The position numbers were made by a program, and so were the translations under genes. From contig KN805385.1 in NCBI GenBank assembly GCA_000818945.1, positions 384,595 to 448,594 on the forward strand: a DNA stretch of 64,000 nucleotides. Direction: 5' to 3'. The stretch comes from Schizochytrium sp. CCTCC M209059. Taxonomy: Eukaryota; Sar; Bigyra; Thraustochytrida; Thraustochytriidae. Position 1 is the first letter of the stretch. The number at the start of each line of letters is the position of its first letter. A model generated the notes under the pieces. The model was not told the DNA's origin. It ran no database searches and saw only the letters and a list, made by a program, of their open reading frames with translations. This document shows, one piece after another, positions 9,784-19,740 of this stretch.

Positions 9784-10456
9784 GCCCAGTGCCGCCGCGC
9801 ATGGCCCTCCTCCTCGACCCTTTCTTGCGCGTCTGCGCTGTGCTCCTCGCGCTCGGCAAAGTCGCTTTGCTCCCCGCGATCGATCGCCCTGCTATCGATC
9901 GTTACGATCGTTGATAGAAACAAAGGAACTTCGGCGCCGCCCCGCGCCGAAGTTCTCACCGGGAAAAACGCAGTTGAGAGTAAGTTCATCTTGTTGCTGG
10001 CTGCGTAGTACACGGCTCGGTGATGATTGGTGGTATAGACTTCGTCCTAACCCAAGCAGGCATCGGCGACCGGAGAAGAAGCGACGAAATATTGAGAATC
10101 TTCTTTCGCTCATAGCTCGACAATTTATCTACGTTGCAGTTTGCAGCGAAAAGCTCTGTCCGAAGGAGGGCCGGGCGGCACAAGCGCAGCGAAAAACCAA
10201 AACCAAAAACAAAAAAGCGTGAAAGCAAGAAGGCAGGAAAGAAAGAAGAAAAAAGAAAGAAAAAAAGAGCAAAAAAAAGAAACAAACCATCGAAGCGCCG
10301 CGAGCTGGCGGCTGCCGCGCACGGGGCAGCTGCGCGGGCGCGCCTTCGAGGCCGCGGGGCACGAGGAGGCCGCGGGCGCGGCGCGGGGGGGCGGGGCGAG
10401 GCCGGGTGCCCTCCTTTCCTTTCGCCTCGGCGCCGCGGGCTAGCGGACAGGCCGCC
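9784..10456. promoter_or_regulatory. Divergent promoter region between REV7 and the SWR1 fusion gene
   Basis: The 673-bp spacer contains ATCGATCG/GATCGTTACGATCGTTGAT motifs at 9885-9915, a perfect 12-bp hairpin at 9926-9955 and an A/G-rich tract at 10195-10290. A very GC-rich stretch (10320-10440) leads into the Kozak-like GCCGCCATGG of the SWR1 gene. A GTAAGT at 9980 could be a 5'-UTR intron donor, but nothing proves it. Confidence 0.6.
9926..9955. promoter_or_regulatory. Perfect 12-bp inverted repeat (6-nt loop)
   Basis: GAACTTCGGCGC at 9926-9937 pairs perfectly with GCGCCGAAGTTC at 9944-9955 around CGCCCC. It could be a cruciform, a dyad protein-binding site or a 5'-UTR RNA hairpin. Confidence 0.85.
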
Positions 10457-13400
10457 ATGGCGGCTGAAAACGAGGTCATGCCCGCCGGCCCGCTCGGGAA
10501 CGGCGCGGTTAGCGACGTGAAGGTCGAGGCGGGCCGCGACGACGACGAGCAACAGGAGGACGAGGAAAATCATGAGGGCGGAGAGGAGGAGCACGAGGAC
10601 GAGGACGAAGACGAGGACGAAGACGAGAAAGAGGACGTCTTGGATGAGAACGGCCAGGAGACCGTCGAGGTCGACACGGGCCTGGACGTGCAAAACATGT
10701 CGCTGAGCGAGCTTGTGCGACATAAGACACTCGTCCAGAAGCGTCTGCACCAGATTGCGCCCGTGTCAACGGCGCGCATTGGCAGGGCGCAAGACGACGC
10801 CAAGATGAACACCGCGCATTGGGGCTACCTCTTGAAAGAAATGGAGTGGATGGCCAAGGACTTCAAGTCCGAACGCGGCTGGAAGCAGAAACAGCAAAAG
10901 ATCATCGTCAAGTCTGCCTTGCGTCAGAGAGAAAAGATGCTCAACAAAGACCTCCAGAACTCTGCCGTGATGCGCAAGACGGCGCGCAAGATCTGCGCAC
11001 GTGTGGCTCGAGAGGTGCGTACTTTTTGGGACAAGATTGACCGCATCGTCGTGTACAAGCACAAGACAGAGTTTTACGCAAAACAGCAGGCCGCCATGGA
11101 CAAGCATCTCAATTTTCTCGTGAGCCAGACCGAACGTTATTCCAATATGCTCGCTTCAAAGCTTCGCCGCGAGGCCGAAGAGGATGAGCGAAGGTATATT
11201 GCCCAACCACGTAGCGCCATTAGCGCCAGCACGCCGGGCGCACAAAGCAGTGCGAGCGACGAAAGTGACGACGACAGCGATGACAGCGATGACGACGACC
11301 GCAGCGATCGAAGCTCTGCGAGCTCGGAGCAAACGGAGACGCAACGGTCAAGGCGACAACGACGATCGAGTCGCCGTCTCGATAGGCAACTGTCCGATGA
11401 CAGCAAAGGGTCCGATCAGGAGTCCCTCGCGTCAATGCTGTATAGCTCACAAGGATCGCGTAAGAGACCTCGTCGCAACGGGGCTTCTCAAAGCCTCAGA
11501 GAGCGCGGTGGCAAACGTTTGCGGGGACGGCCACGTTCTCCCGAGGGCGATGGAGAAGTGGATGAGGAAGATTGGCAAATGAGTGATCCTGAAAACGCGC
11601 TTGACAACGAAAGCACAATCGACGAAGTCGGGGAGGGCAGTGCTGAAGCCAACGCTCAGGAATTGTCAGCGCTTCGACGCGAAGGCCAAATGTCACGAGA
11701 AGAGCTGCTCCGCATGTACGGCTATTCGGATCAGGTGGCTTCCACGTCGACGACATCTGTGATGCTCACAGCGCAAGCCGCAAATCAAGACACGGATGAA
11801 GATCGCGAGACAAAGGAAGTCGATGATGATTTCGTTGGTGAAGACGAGCAAGACAACGAGGAGACTTTAGAGGCAGAGGGCGAGCAAACAGCCGCCGAGT
11901 CGAAACAGGAGCTTGATGACTTGCAAGCCGAAGCCGAAATGTCCGTGGAAGAGCTACGCAGAAAATACGGCGTACCGACTGATGCTGATGACGAAAATGA
12001 TGATGTTGATTTCGTTGGTGAAGACGAGCAGGACAACGAGGAGACTTTGGAGGCAGAGGGCGAGCAAACAGCCGCCGAGTCGAAACAAGAACTCGATGAC
12101 CTGCAAGCCGAAGCTGAAATGTCCGTGGAAGAGCTACGCAAAAAATATGGCGTACCGACTGATGCTGATGACGAAAATGACGATGTTGATTTCGTTGGTG
12201 AAGACGAGCAAGACAACGAGGAGACTTTGGAGGCAGAAGGCGAGCAAACAGCCGCCGAGTCGAAACAAGAACTCGATGACCTGCAAGCCGAAGCCGAAAT
12301 GTCCGTGGAAGAGCTACGCAAAAAGTATTATGGGACCGCCGCGGCAGACTCCGCATCGTCGCAAAACCTTCGCAAATCTTCGCGACTCGCCAAGGCTCTC
12401 AAAGACGGCGGGGGTGAGAACGAGGACGAGGACGAGGACGGTGACGTCGAGTTCGCGTACGTCGGAGAGCAAGATGACGAGGAAACAATGGATCAGGAAG
12501 GCGAGCTCGACCACGACGAAGCTCAGCGTGAGCTTGCTGATCTTGACGAAGAGGCCAATTTGAGCCGTGACGAGCTAATGGCGCGATATGGCTATGTACC
12601 ATCGAATGCTCAAGTGCAAAACAACGGGCCCAGTTATACAGATGAGGACGACACAGAAATGCATGACGCGCCGTCGCAGCAGTCAGAACCCGTTGGGAAG
12701 GACAATGACCAAGAAGACTCGATCAAATTTCAAGTCCCCTTTCTCATGGACAAGGATTTAATGTTGCGCGAATATCAGCGCCAGGGATTGGATTGGCTGG
12801 TGTCCATGTACGAACGGCATCTGAACGGAATTCTCGCTGACGAAATGGGCCTCGGTAAGACCGTGCAGACAATCTCGCTGCTGGCGCACTTGGCCGCCGA
12901 ACGTGGCATTTGGGGCCCGCACCTCATTATTGTACCAACGAGCGTCCTATTAAACTGGGAAATGGAGTTCAAAAAGTTCTGCCCAGCTTTCAAGGTACTC
13001 ACCTACTACGGCACGGTGAAGGAACGCAAGGCAAAGCGTGTCGGCTGGACTCAACCAAACGCCTTCCATGCCTGCATCACCTCGTACCAGCTCGTCGTGC
13101 AGGATGCGCACATATTGCGTCGGCGGAAATGGTTCTACATGATTCTCGATGAGGCGCACAACATCAAGAACTTTCGGTCGCAGCGATGGCAGACTCTCTT
13201 GACTTTTAACACGAAACGCCGACTCCTTCTTACAGGCACGCCATTGCAAAACTCGCTTATGGAGCTGTGGTCGCTCATGCACTTTTTGATGCCGCACATC
13301 TTCCGTTCCCAAACCGAGTTCAAGTACTGGTTTTCGAACCCGCTAAATGCCGTAGTGGAGGGCCGTGGCAAGGCGTCTGCGGCACAAGCTGCACTAGCTC

Positions 13401-16400
13401 AACAGGAGCAGGATCGCCATAACGCCAAGGTTATCAAGCGGCTGCACACTGTGATCCGGCCGTTCCTTCTACGTCGTCTGAAGGCCGACGTAGCGACACA
13501 GCTTCCGGGCAAGTACGAGCACATCGTGCGCGTCCCGTTGTCGCGGCGGCAACGCTTTTTGTACGAGGACTTTATCTCCCGAAGCTCCACGCGACAGGCC
13601 CTGACGAGCGGAGGCTACTTGGGCATGATGGCAATCCTCATGAAGCTTCGTATGGTTTGTAACCATCCGGACATTTTCGAACCTCGCGTCATTGCCTCGC
13701 CCTTTGGCATGGAGCCTCTTGAGGTCGCTGCTGCTGCGCGTACCCTTGGTATTCGCAAGCACATTGGGGCATGTTTTTGTGGTCGGGATCCGGTTGCCGG
13801 CTTGGAGCTGGACATCGGAGGTGTTTGGGGCCTGGCCAGCCGCGAACAGGGTCAGTTTCCCGGTCTCTTGCACTGTAGATCGCAAGTCGAACAGCTCGCA
13901 AAACTGCGCCCAGCGAAAAAGGCGCTCATCGAAGTTCTGTCCTCGACGGACTTTGGCGAAGATGGTGACGATCGCATCGATGCTATGGACCTCTCTGTGG
14001 AAGCGCAAGCGGTCGTTGACAAGGCGCGACAGACTATGCGAAGCAAGGCCGAGGCCGAGCGCCACATGCGGGCCGAGCGTTTTGCCGCGCGCATGGCGAA
14101 CCTTGAGCGACTCTTGCCAGTATATGGAGAGAACCTCCGACGCGCCGTGACGGTGGGTCCGGCACCTGGTATTACGAGCTCGGGGCTACGCTCGCAGTGG
14201 CTTCGATACCATGGACGCGCAGACGTGGACGGGACAATGGCCTTGCGCGAGTGTACGCCTCGCGTGCTGGACCGTGCCGCACGTGTGCGGCCAATGCTGG
14301 AGCGCTTTACGTTCGTTACACCGGCAGCCATGGCACCGACGCCTGTCATTCGGTACATGGGTCCATGGTCGCAGGACAGTCTCAACACGCTGCAAGAGGC
14401 GCGCAATCATGCGAGCCGTGCAGAAGAGCTCATCCGTGTCGTAAGCAACCCGGATGTAGAGGCGCCCATGAGCGCTGCGATTTTACACCCTGCCGCGATT
14501 CGTCAGAGACTAGCCTTCCCGGATAAAATGCTCGTACAGTATGACTGCGGCAAGCTTCAGTATCTAGCCGCCAAGCTACGCGAGCTCAAGGCAGGGGGGC
14601 ACCGCGTGCTTATTTTTACGCAAATGACGAAAATGCTTGACATTTTGGAGCTTTTTCTGAACTTGCATGGACACATTTACTTTCGATTGGACGGCGCAAC
14701 CAAGGTAGATGCGCGGCAGCGCATGATGGAAAAATTCAATCGCGACACGCGCATTTTTGCATTCATCCTCAGTACACGAAGCGGTGGTTTGGGTATCAAT
14801 CTGACGGGCGCAGACACTGTGATTTTCTACGACTCTGACTGGAATCCCAGCATGGATGCGCAGGCCCAAGATCGAGCGCATCGCATTGGGCAAACGCGCG
14901 ATGTGCACATTTATAGACTCATTAGCGAGCATACGATTGAGGAAAACATCCTCCTCAAGGCAAATCAGAAGCGAGAACTCAACAAATTGTCTGTGGAAGA
15001 CGGAAACTTCACGGTGGGCTCCTTTCTTTCTGCGGGTGGGCAGGTGAAAGAGCTTCTTGGCCTTGAGGGCGGCGACGAAGGCGCGCAAAATGGAACGTCA
15101 ACCGCAGCAGGTGGGACCATGGCGGCTGGAGGTTCACAAGAGGAGATTGAGCGAGCGATGGCCGAGGTCGAAGACGATCTGGACAAGGCCGCTGCGGCGC
15201 GAGCACGGCAAGAGGCGCAGGATGACCTGGACGAATTTGATGAGGCAGGACCAAGTGATGCGGCTGCGACGACGACGGTAGCTTCTGCCGGAGACGCTTC
15301 GAAAACGAAGAAAAAGAAGAAGAAGAAGTCGTCGTCGAAATCGAAAGCAGAATCACAAGCGACGACCAAAGCGACTGAGCAGGTCAACGGCGGCGAAAGA
15401 GCTGGTAACGACAATATGGAGGAGGACAACGACGACGACGACGAGGGCCTCTCTGGCGTGGATAATGATGACGGTGTCGACGAACTCGACAACGAGGACG
15501 CGAAGAATAGTTCAAATGAGACGGACCCGGAAAGCGCGGAGACGGCCATGACACAGGACCAGCTCAAGGAAATTGAGTCACGACTCGAAAAGGTGGAGCG
15601 GTTCGCAATCACGTTCAGGCTGTTTTGGTTTCCCGTGGTGGACACGTTGACAGCACGCTTGCAGATGCAGGCCATGGAGGAGGCACAACAACAGACGTGG
15701 GAGGTGGAGAAGCTCGAGGCTGAAAAGGAGGAGATGGAAGACGACGCGGAGGAAGAGCTCATTATGGCCACGGATGGCAGCAAATTCGATGTGTCATCGT
15801 ACCATGCGGCCAAGAATGCAATTGCAAATGCAAAGCGTATGCGCATCCTGACTGGCAAGGACTGGGTTGAATACAAGACTGCTTGGGGGCGAAAGTACTA
15901 CCACAATCGCGAGACCATGGAGACAAGCTGGGAGCAACCCGCGATCTTGCACGCCATGCACGAATTCCGGCAGGCGCAACGACACGGATGGGAACGGCTC
16001 ATGCCAGAGGTAGTTACCCGTGTAATGCACTACCTCGGGTCTCCATCGGAGCGTCATATCGCGGGATGCGTGTGCAAGCGCTGGCTGCAAGCGTCCCGTC
16101 ATCCAAGCTTTGCGATTTGGGTGAGCAACGTTTCGGACCTCGCAGATTCGAAGGTTTCCTTCGACCTTGACTGGATCACGGTAGGCACGCAAGTGGAGAC
16201 GCTTTATCAATCGGGCGAAATTTGGTACCCTGCCATCGTCACGGATGTTGCTGCCGATGGAACGTACGAGGTGACATACACGGATGGCTTTGTTGAGACT
16301 GGCCTTCGAAGGGGCCTGTTACGTCTCGATTCGGGCATTCGATACAACTTTGTAAATCCAGTCGACGAAGGCGCAAGTCCATACGGTGTCATGAGTAAAC

Positions 16401-18631
16401 ACCATGCAAGTCGTCTTGGCTCGGGCCCACGTCTGCCAGACCCGCGGCGTGTGGGATCGCTTCTCGAAGCGTTGGCCCTGGCCTCTGCGGGCGAGGTCAT
16501 TGTGCTACGTGCGGGATTGCACGAGCTCGATGCCTCTTCATTCCTGCTGGACAAGCAAGTACGCATTGTAGGGGAGCAGTTCTATGCCAAGGTGTCTGGA
16601 TTGCGCAAGCGAGCCGTTGCCAAGTACCGGACTTCGCCGTCTTCGACGAGCCCTCGCTCGCGAGCAAGGTCCTCATCGTCTTCTTCGTCCTCATCTTCGG
16701 ATGTTTTTGACCTTGGCGTTTCGCTGACGTCGACGACTGCAGCGAGTCCATCTAAAGCACACGCGGTTGTTTCGCCGACGGTGATCAGGCTCAGAAGAGC
16801 GCCTTCTGCTGCGTCCCTCGCAGAGGTCAAGGGCCAGCCGCTCGAGCCTCCAGCCGTGGAGGTAATTGGCGTCGAGAGCACGGACAAGGATTATATCGAA
16901 GCGCGACATGCATGCGAAGGCGATGAAAGCAAAGCTTGTATCGAAACTGTCCGGGTCCGATCGCCTGCGGCTGGGGCACTGCGGAAACTCGACAAGCACG
17001 TGATGTGGAGCTATCCTCAACAGACTGCGATCGAGATATCGGGAAGCTCTGCATTTCGTGTGCAGGTCAATGGCCAACTTGTGGTGCAGGGGTTGGCTCT
17101 CATTCGCGCTGCCAATCCATATGTGTCGGCATCCACGCCGATGCCCAAGGCATTGGATAGTGTGCATATCCTCGAGGCGTCGCGCGTACTCTTCGTGGAC
17201 TGCACGATGAGCCAGATGCATGGAGGTGGCGCAGGTGTGCGCGCAAAGAGCGCGGCAAGCGTCACATTCTTGATTCAGTGTACCGTGTGCAGTGCCCCGG
17301 AGCACGGCATTGTTCAAGACGACGGCGCTGTCGTTTTGGTGGCGTCAGAGATTTGCAACAATGGTGCAAGTGGCGTCAAGGTAGAGCAGGGTCTCTTTAT
17401 CGCGGAGCGTTCGCTCATTCACGGTAATCTTGAATCCGCAGTGTCGGTGGGAAGCGACGAAGTTCTCTTGCGTATGGAAGGAAATGACCTGCGCAAGAAC
17501 GGGGCGCGTGCGATTCACCTTCCGGACGATTTCTCCGAGGCACAAATGCAGCTTCGAGTGCAACTCTCCAACAATCTTATTCACAGCCACGAAGCCGATT
17601 TTCCGAAAGGGGATCCATGGTATCTTGCGGCGCATCGTCTCAAGACGTGGCGTGCCGAGGTGCATCGGCGTTGGAAACAGCTCGCTGCTGAAAAACGTCA
17701 GTTGAAGCGTGCTGCGGCACGAAAGGTCGCGAGGGCTTCTCGGCACTCGGCACTTTCGTCGCGACCTAAGCGTAGGTCAGCACCGACGGATCTGTCCGAA
17801 GCGGCTATTGCGAGCCGTCCGAATGGCGCAGTCGCGCCAGCAGAGCCTGCTGCGCTGCCGGCAGCGGCAGTGGGGCCCGCTTCGACGCTTCCCGACAAAG
17901 CTGCCAAAGGGGGTATGGCTGCAGAGGACACGTCAGCGCAAAGTGCGCCTGCGGAGAGCAGCAGCAAGATTGACGCAGCAAGTCAATGTGACAATGCGGA
18001 CGTTGATGGTAGCAGAAATAGGAAGAGCAGGAGCAACAAGAGCAACAAGAGCAAGAGCGAGCCCGCAGCCGGCAAGAACCAAAGCGAAAGCAGCAAGGCA
18101 AAAAGTGATAGCGAGAAGAATGCCACGAACAGCGATAGCGGCAAGGGCACCACTACAGGCAACAGCGCCAAGGCTGGTGTCAAGAGAAAGCGCGGTCGTC
18201 CACCTGGTCCGCGACGGGCAGCAGTGGTGGCGAAAGCCGATCTTGAGAGCCCTCCATCCGAGGAGCCAAGTTCTGCGGGACCTGAAGCACGAAAGCTCCG
18301 TCGTCGCAGCCAACAGCCTCAGCCAAAGCGATCCCAGCCAAAGCCGTCCCAGCCGAAGCCGTCGTCGCCTGCCCCTGCAGCTTTTGCTCCAGATCCGGGA
18401 AGCGAGTCCAGTGCTACTGCGCCCAAGTCTCCAGCTCCACCGACAGCTGCTGCACCTGCTGCTAAGAGCAAGGCCAAGAGTCCTGCCTCGAAGAAGAGCA
18501 AGCCTACGTCTCGCACGGCGGCAGGGACGTCAAGCCCTGTTCGTGCCCAGGCCCAGGCCCAAGACCGCGCGAGCCGAGCTTTAGCGCGGGAGCGGTCCTC
18601 TTTGTCGACCTCGAGGAGGAAGAAGAAGTAG
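10457..18631 (+). CDS. SWR1: SWR1/SRCAP/PIE1-type chromatin remodeler fused to WW, F-box, Tudor-like, beta-helix and AT-hook segments
   Basis: One exon, 2,724 residues, starting at GCCGCCATGG (10457). Order by residue: HSA domain 115-235; five acidic Z-like motifs 372-715; SNF2 ATPase lobe 1 from 770 (Walker A DEMGLGKT with K801, DEAH at 898); a roughly 300-residue insert (1075-1365) typical of INO80/SWR1 split ATPases; lobe 2 to about 1545 (RSGGLGINLTGADTVI, QDRAHRIGQT). A tail at 1705-1790 (FWFPVVDTLTARLQ, KEEMEDDAEEE) parallels the plant PIE1 tail. Then follow a WW domain at 1802-1828 (WGRKYYHNRETMETSWEQP), an F-box at 1848-1890, a Tudor-like barrel at 1906-1960, and a right-handed beta-helix from 1995 to about 2360, opening LLEALALASAGEVIVLRAG and interrupted by a Ser-rich insert. 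The Ser/Lys-rich tail has an AT-hook (KRGRPPGPRR, about 2578). SWR1 ATPases exchange H2A for H2A.Z; the appended modules resemble FBXO10/11. No stop or splice site separates the halves. Confidence 0.9.
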   Translation: MAAENEVMPAGPLGNGAVSDVKVEAGRDDDEQQEDEENHEGGEEEHEDEDEDEDEDEKEDVLDENGQETVEVDTGLDVQNMSLSELVRHKTLVQKRLHQIAPVSTARIGRAQDDAKMNTAHWGYLLKEMEWMAKDFKSERGWKQKQQKIIVKSALRQREKMLNKDLQNSAVMRKTARKICARVAREVRTFWDKIDRIVVYKHKTEFYAKQQAAMDKHLNFLVSQTERYSNMLASKLRREAEEDERRYIAQPRSAISASTPGAQSSASDESDDDSDDSDDDDRSDRSSASSEQTETQRSRRQRRSSRRLDRQLSDDSKGSDQESLASMLYSSQGSRKRPRRNGASQSLRERGGKRLRGRPRSPEGDGEVDEEDWQMSDPENALDNESTIDEVGEGSAEANAQELSALRREGQMSREELLRMYGYSDQVASTSTTSVMLTAQAANQDTDEDRETKEVDDDFVGEDEQDNEETLEAEGEQTAAESKQELDDLQAEAEMSVEELRRKYGVPTDADDENDDVDFVGEDEQDNEETLEAEGEQTAAESKQELDDLQAEAEMSVEELRKKYGVPTDADDENDDVDFVGEDEQDNEETLEAEGEQTAAESKQELDDLQAEAEMSVEELRKKYYGTAAADSASSQNLRKSSRLAKALKDGGGENEDEDEDGDVEFAYVGEQDDEETMDQEGELDHDEAQRELADLDEEANLSRDELMARYGYVPSNAQVQNNGPSYTDEDDTEMHDAPSQQSEPVGKDNDQEDSIKFQVPFLMDKDLMLREYQRQGLDWLVSMYERHLNGILADEMGLGKTVQTISLLAHLAAERGIWGPHLIIVPTSVLLNWEMEFKKFCPAFKVLTYYGTVKERKAKRVGWTQPNAFHACITSYQLVVQDAHILRRRKWFYMILDEAHNIKNFRSQRWQTLLTFNTKRRLLLTGTPLQNSLMELWSLMHFLMPHIFRSQTEFKYWFSNPLNAVVEGRGKASAAQAALAQQEQDRHNAKVIKRLHTVIRPFLLRRLKADVATQLPGKYEHIVRVPLSRRQRFLYEDFISRSSTRQALTSGGYLGMMAILMKLRMVCNHPDIFEPRVIASPFGMEPLEVAAAARTLGIRKHIGACFCGRDPVAGLELDIGGVWGLASREQGQFPGLLHCRSQVEQLAKLRPAKKALIEVLSSTDFGEDGDDRIDAMDLSVEAQAVVDKARQTMRSKAEAERHMRAERFAARMANLERLLPVYGENLRRAVTVGPAPGITSSGLRSQWLRYHGRADVDGTMALRECTPRVLDRAARVRPMLERFTFVTPAAMAPTPVIRYMGPWSQDSLNTLQEARNHASRAEELIRVVSNPDVEAPMSAAILHPAAIRQRLAFPDKMLVQYDCGKLQYLAAKLRELKAGGHRVLIFTQMTKMLDILELFLNLHGHIYFRLDGATKVDARQRMMEKFNRDTRIFAFILSTRSGGLGINLTGADTVIFYDSDWNPSMDAQAQDRAHRIGQTRDVHIYRLISEHTIEENILLKANQKRELNKLSVEDGNFTVGSFLSAGGQVKELLGLEGGDEGAQNGTSTAAGGTMAAGGSQEEIERAMAEVEDDLDKAAAARARQEAQDDLDEFDEAGPSDAAATTTVASAGDASKTKKKKKKKSSSKSKAESQATTKATEQVNGGERAGNDNMEEDNDDDDEGLSGVDNDDGVDELDNEDAKNSSNETDPESAETAMTQDQLKEIESRLEKVERFAITFRLFWFPVVDTLTARLQMQAMEEAQQQTWEVEKLEAEKEEMEDDAEEELIMATDGSKFDVSSYHAAKNAIANAKRMRILTGKDWVEYKTAWGRKYYHNRETMETSWEQPAILHAMHEFRQAQRHGWERLMPEVVTRVMHYLGSPSERHIAGCVCKRWLQASRHPSFAIWVSNVSDLADSKVSFDLDWITVGTQVETLYQSGEIWYPAIVTDVAADGTYEVTYTDGFVETGLRRGLLRLDSGIRYNFVNPVDEGASPYGVMSKHHASRLGSGPRLPDPRRVGSLLEALALASAGEVIVLRAGLHELDASSFLLDKQVRIVGEQFYAKVSGLRKRAVAKYRTSPSSTSPRSRARSSSSSSSSSSDVFDLGVSLTSTTAASPSKAHAVVSPTVIRLRRAPSAASLAEVKGQPLEPPAVEVIGVESTDKDYIEARHACEGDESKACIETVRVRSPAAGALRKLDKHVMWSYPQQTAIEISGSSAFRVQVNGQLVVQGLALIRAANPYVSASTPMPKALDSVHILEASRVLFVDCTMSQMHGGGAGVRAKSAASVTFLIQCTVCSAPEHGIVQDDGAVVLVASEICNNGASGVKVEQGLFIAERSLIHGNLESAVSVGSDEVLLRMEGNDLRKNGARAIHLPDDFSEAQMQLRVQLSNNLIHSHEADFPKGDPWYLAAHRLKTWRAEVHRRWKQLAAEKRQLKRAAARKVARASRHSALSSRPKRRSAPTDLSEAAIASRPNGAVAPAEPAALPAAAVGPASTLPDKAAKGGMAAEDTSAQSAPAESSSKIDAASQCDNADVDGSRNRKSRSNKSNKSKSEPAAGKNQSESSKAKSDSEKNATNSDSGKGTTTGNSAKAGVKRKRGRPPGPRRAAVVAKADLESPPSEEPSSAGPEARKLRRRSQQPQPKRSQPKPSQPKPSSPAPAAFAPDPGSESSATAPKSPAPPTAAAPAAKSKAKSPASKKSKPTSRTAAGTSSPVRAQAQAQDRASRALARERSSLSTSRRKKK
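11821..12330 (+). repeat. 180-bp in-frame tandem repeat, about 2.8 copies
   Basis: Copies start at 11821, 12001 and 12181, with only a few substitutions between them. Each encodes a 60-residue unit DFVGEDEQDNEETLEAEGEQ ... ELDDLQAEAEMSVEELRKKY. Because the period is exactly 60 codons, copy-number change would keep the frame. Confidence 0.95.
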
Positions 18632-19078
18632 TACGTAACCTTATCCTATCCCAAGCTTGTGATGATGAATCGCTCCGTTTCTGTTTTCACTCCTCGTCTT
18701 CCTCTTTCGTTCGCTGCTGCTCCCCTTGCTCGCTTGCATCTGCCTCCGTCATTCGATCCGCGAGTCTGGAACCCCAAACCTTCCTTATCCTACTAACCTC
18801 GAAAGATGCCACACTACCTGCAGCCAGCCAGCCAGCCACCTGGCTGATCGCAGTGCAGCCGTATCCTCTCCCCTCGGAAAGCCTCAGCCAGCGCTGCCAC
18901 AGCCACAGCCAGAGTGCGTTTTCTGCGTGGCACAGCCCTCCCTGCAAGGCTGCGTCGTCGTCGAGGGCGTCGTCGTCAAGAGCGTCGTCGTCGAGGGCGT
19001 CGTCGTCAGGGGCGTCCACCGCAGGAAGAACTCCACCACCGCCTTGAACGTCATCACATCACTCGATCACTCGATCAC

Positions 19079-19127
19079 CGTCAATCAATCAATCAATCAA
19101 TCAATCGATCAATCAATCAATCAATCT
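19079..19127. repeat. (AATC)n microsatellite
   Basis: About twelve AATC units, with one GATC interruption. Confidence 0.9.
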
Positions 19128-19359
19128 ATCACAACTTACCTCATAACACTATAACCCAAAGAGAGCGAGCGCGCCAACCGCGAATTCCGCCGCTCCCAGA
19201 TTCGCCCCCCCGTCCACCGCCGCCCAGGCCCAAAGGGGCCAATCGGCCCGCGGTCCGGTTTCCCCGTCGCGCGCCGCACCCTCGTGGCAAGCATCCCGCC
19301 GGCAAATCCCTCGGCGCGCGGGTTTCCCCGGCTGCGGCGTGGCGGCCTCCGCCGCGCCG

Positions 19360-19569
19360 NNNNNNNNNNNNNNNNNNNNNNNNNNNNNNNNNNNNNNNNN
19401 NNNNNNNNNNNNNNNNNNNNNNNNNNNNNNNNNNNNNNNNNNNNNNNNNNNNNNNNNNNNNNNNNNNNNNNNNNNNNNNNNNNNNNNNNNNNNNNNNNNN
19501 NNNNNNNNNNNNNNNNNNNNNNNNNNNNNNNNNNNNNNNNNNNNNNNNNNNNNNNNNNNNNNNNNNNNN
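19360..19569. other. Assembly gap (210 N)
   Basis: Continuous N run flanked by very GC-rich sequence. True length and content are unknown. Confidence 1.
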
Positions 19570-19661
19570 GGCTCGCACGGCCGCGCCGATGGAGGCCGGG
19601 ATGCAGGCAGGGAGGGAATGACCGCCGTCGATGGCGATGCCGCGCGGCTCGCGAGCGCGCT

Positions 19662-19740
19662 TGGCTTTGCTTGGCTTGGCTTTGCTTGGCTTGGCTTTGC
19701 TGTGCTGAGCTTTGCTGGCTGACTGGCTGGCTGGCTGGCG
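19662..19740. repeat. TTGGC/TTTGC and CTGG short tandem repeats
   Basis: GCTTTGCTTGGCTTG units repeat three times and run into (GGCT)n, about 130-210 bp before the adenylate kinase ATG. The same GGCTT family recurs at 35790-35830. Confidence 0.85.

Noticed and set aside
10406..10456. Earlier in-frame start for the SWR1 fusion gene
   Set aside because: The ATG at 10457 sits in a perfect GCCGCCATGG context and the 17 extra residues have no conserved feature.
11785..12321. Long minus-strand Ser-rich ORF over the 180-bp repeat
   Set aside because: It is the antisense shadow of the acidic repeat; serine arises from GAC/GAA codons read backwards.
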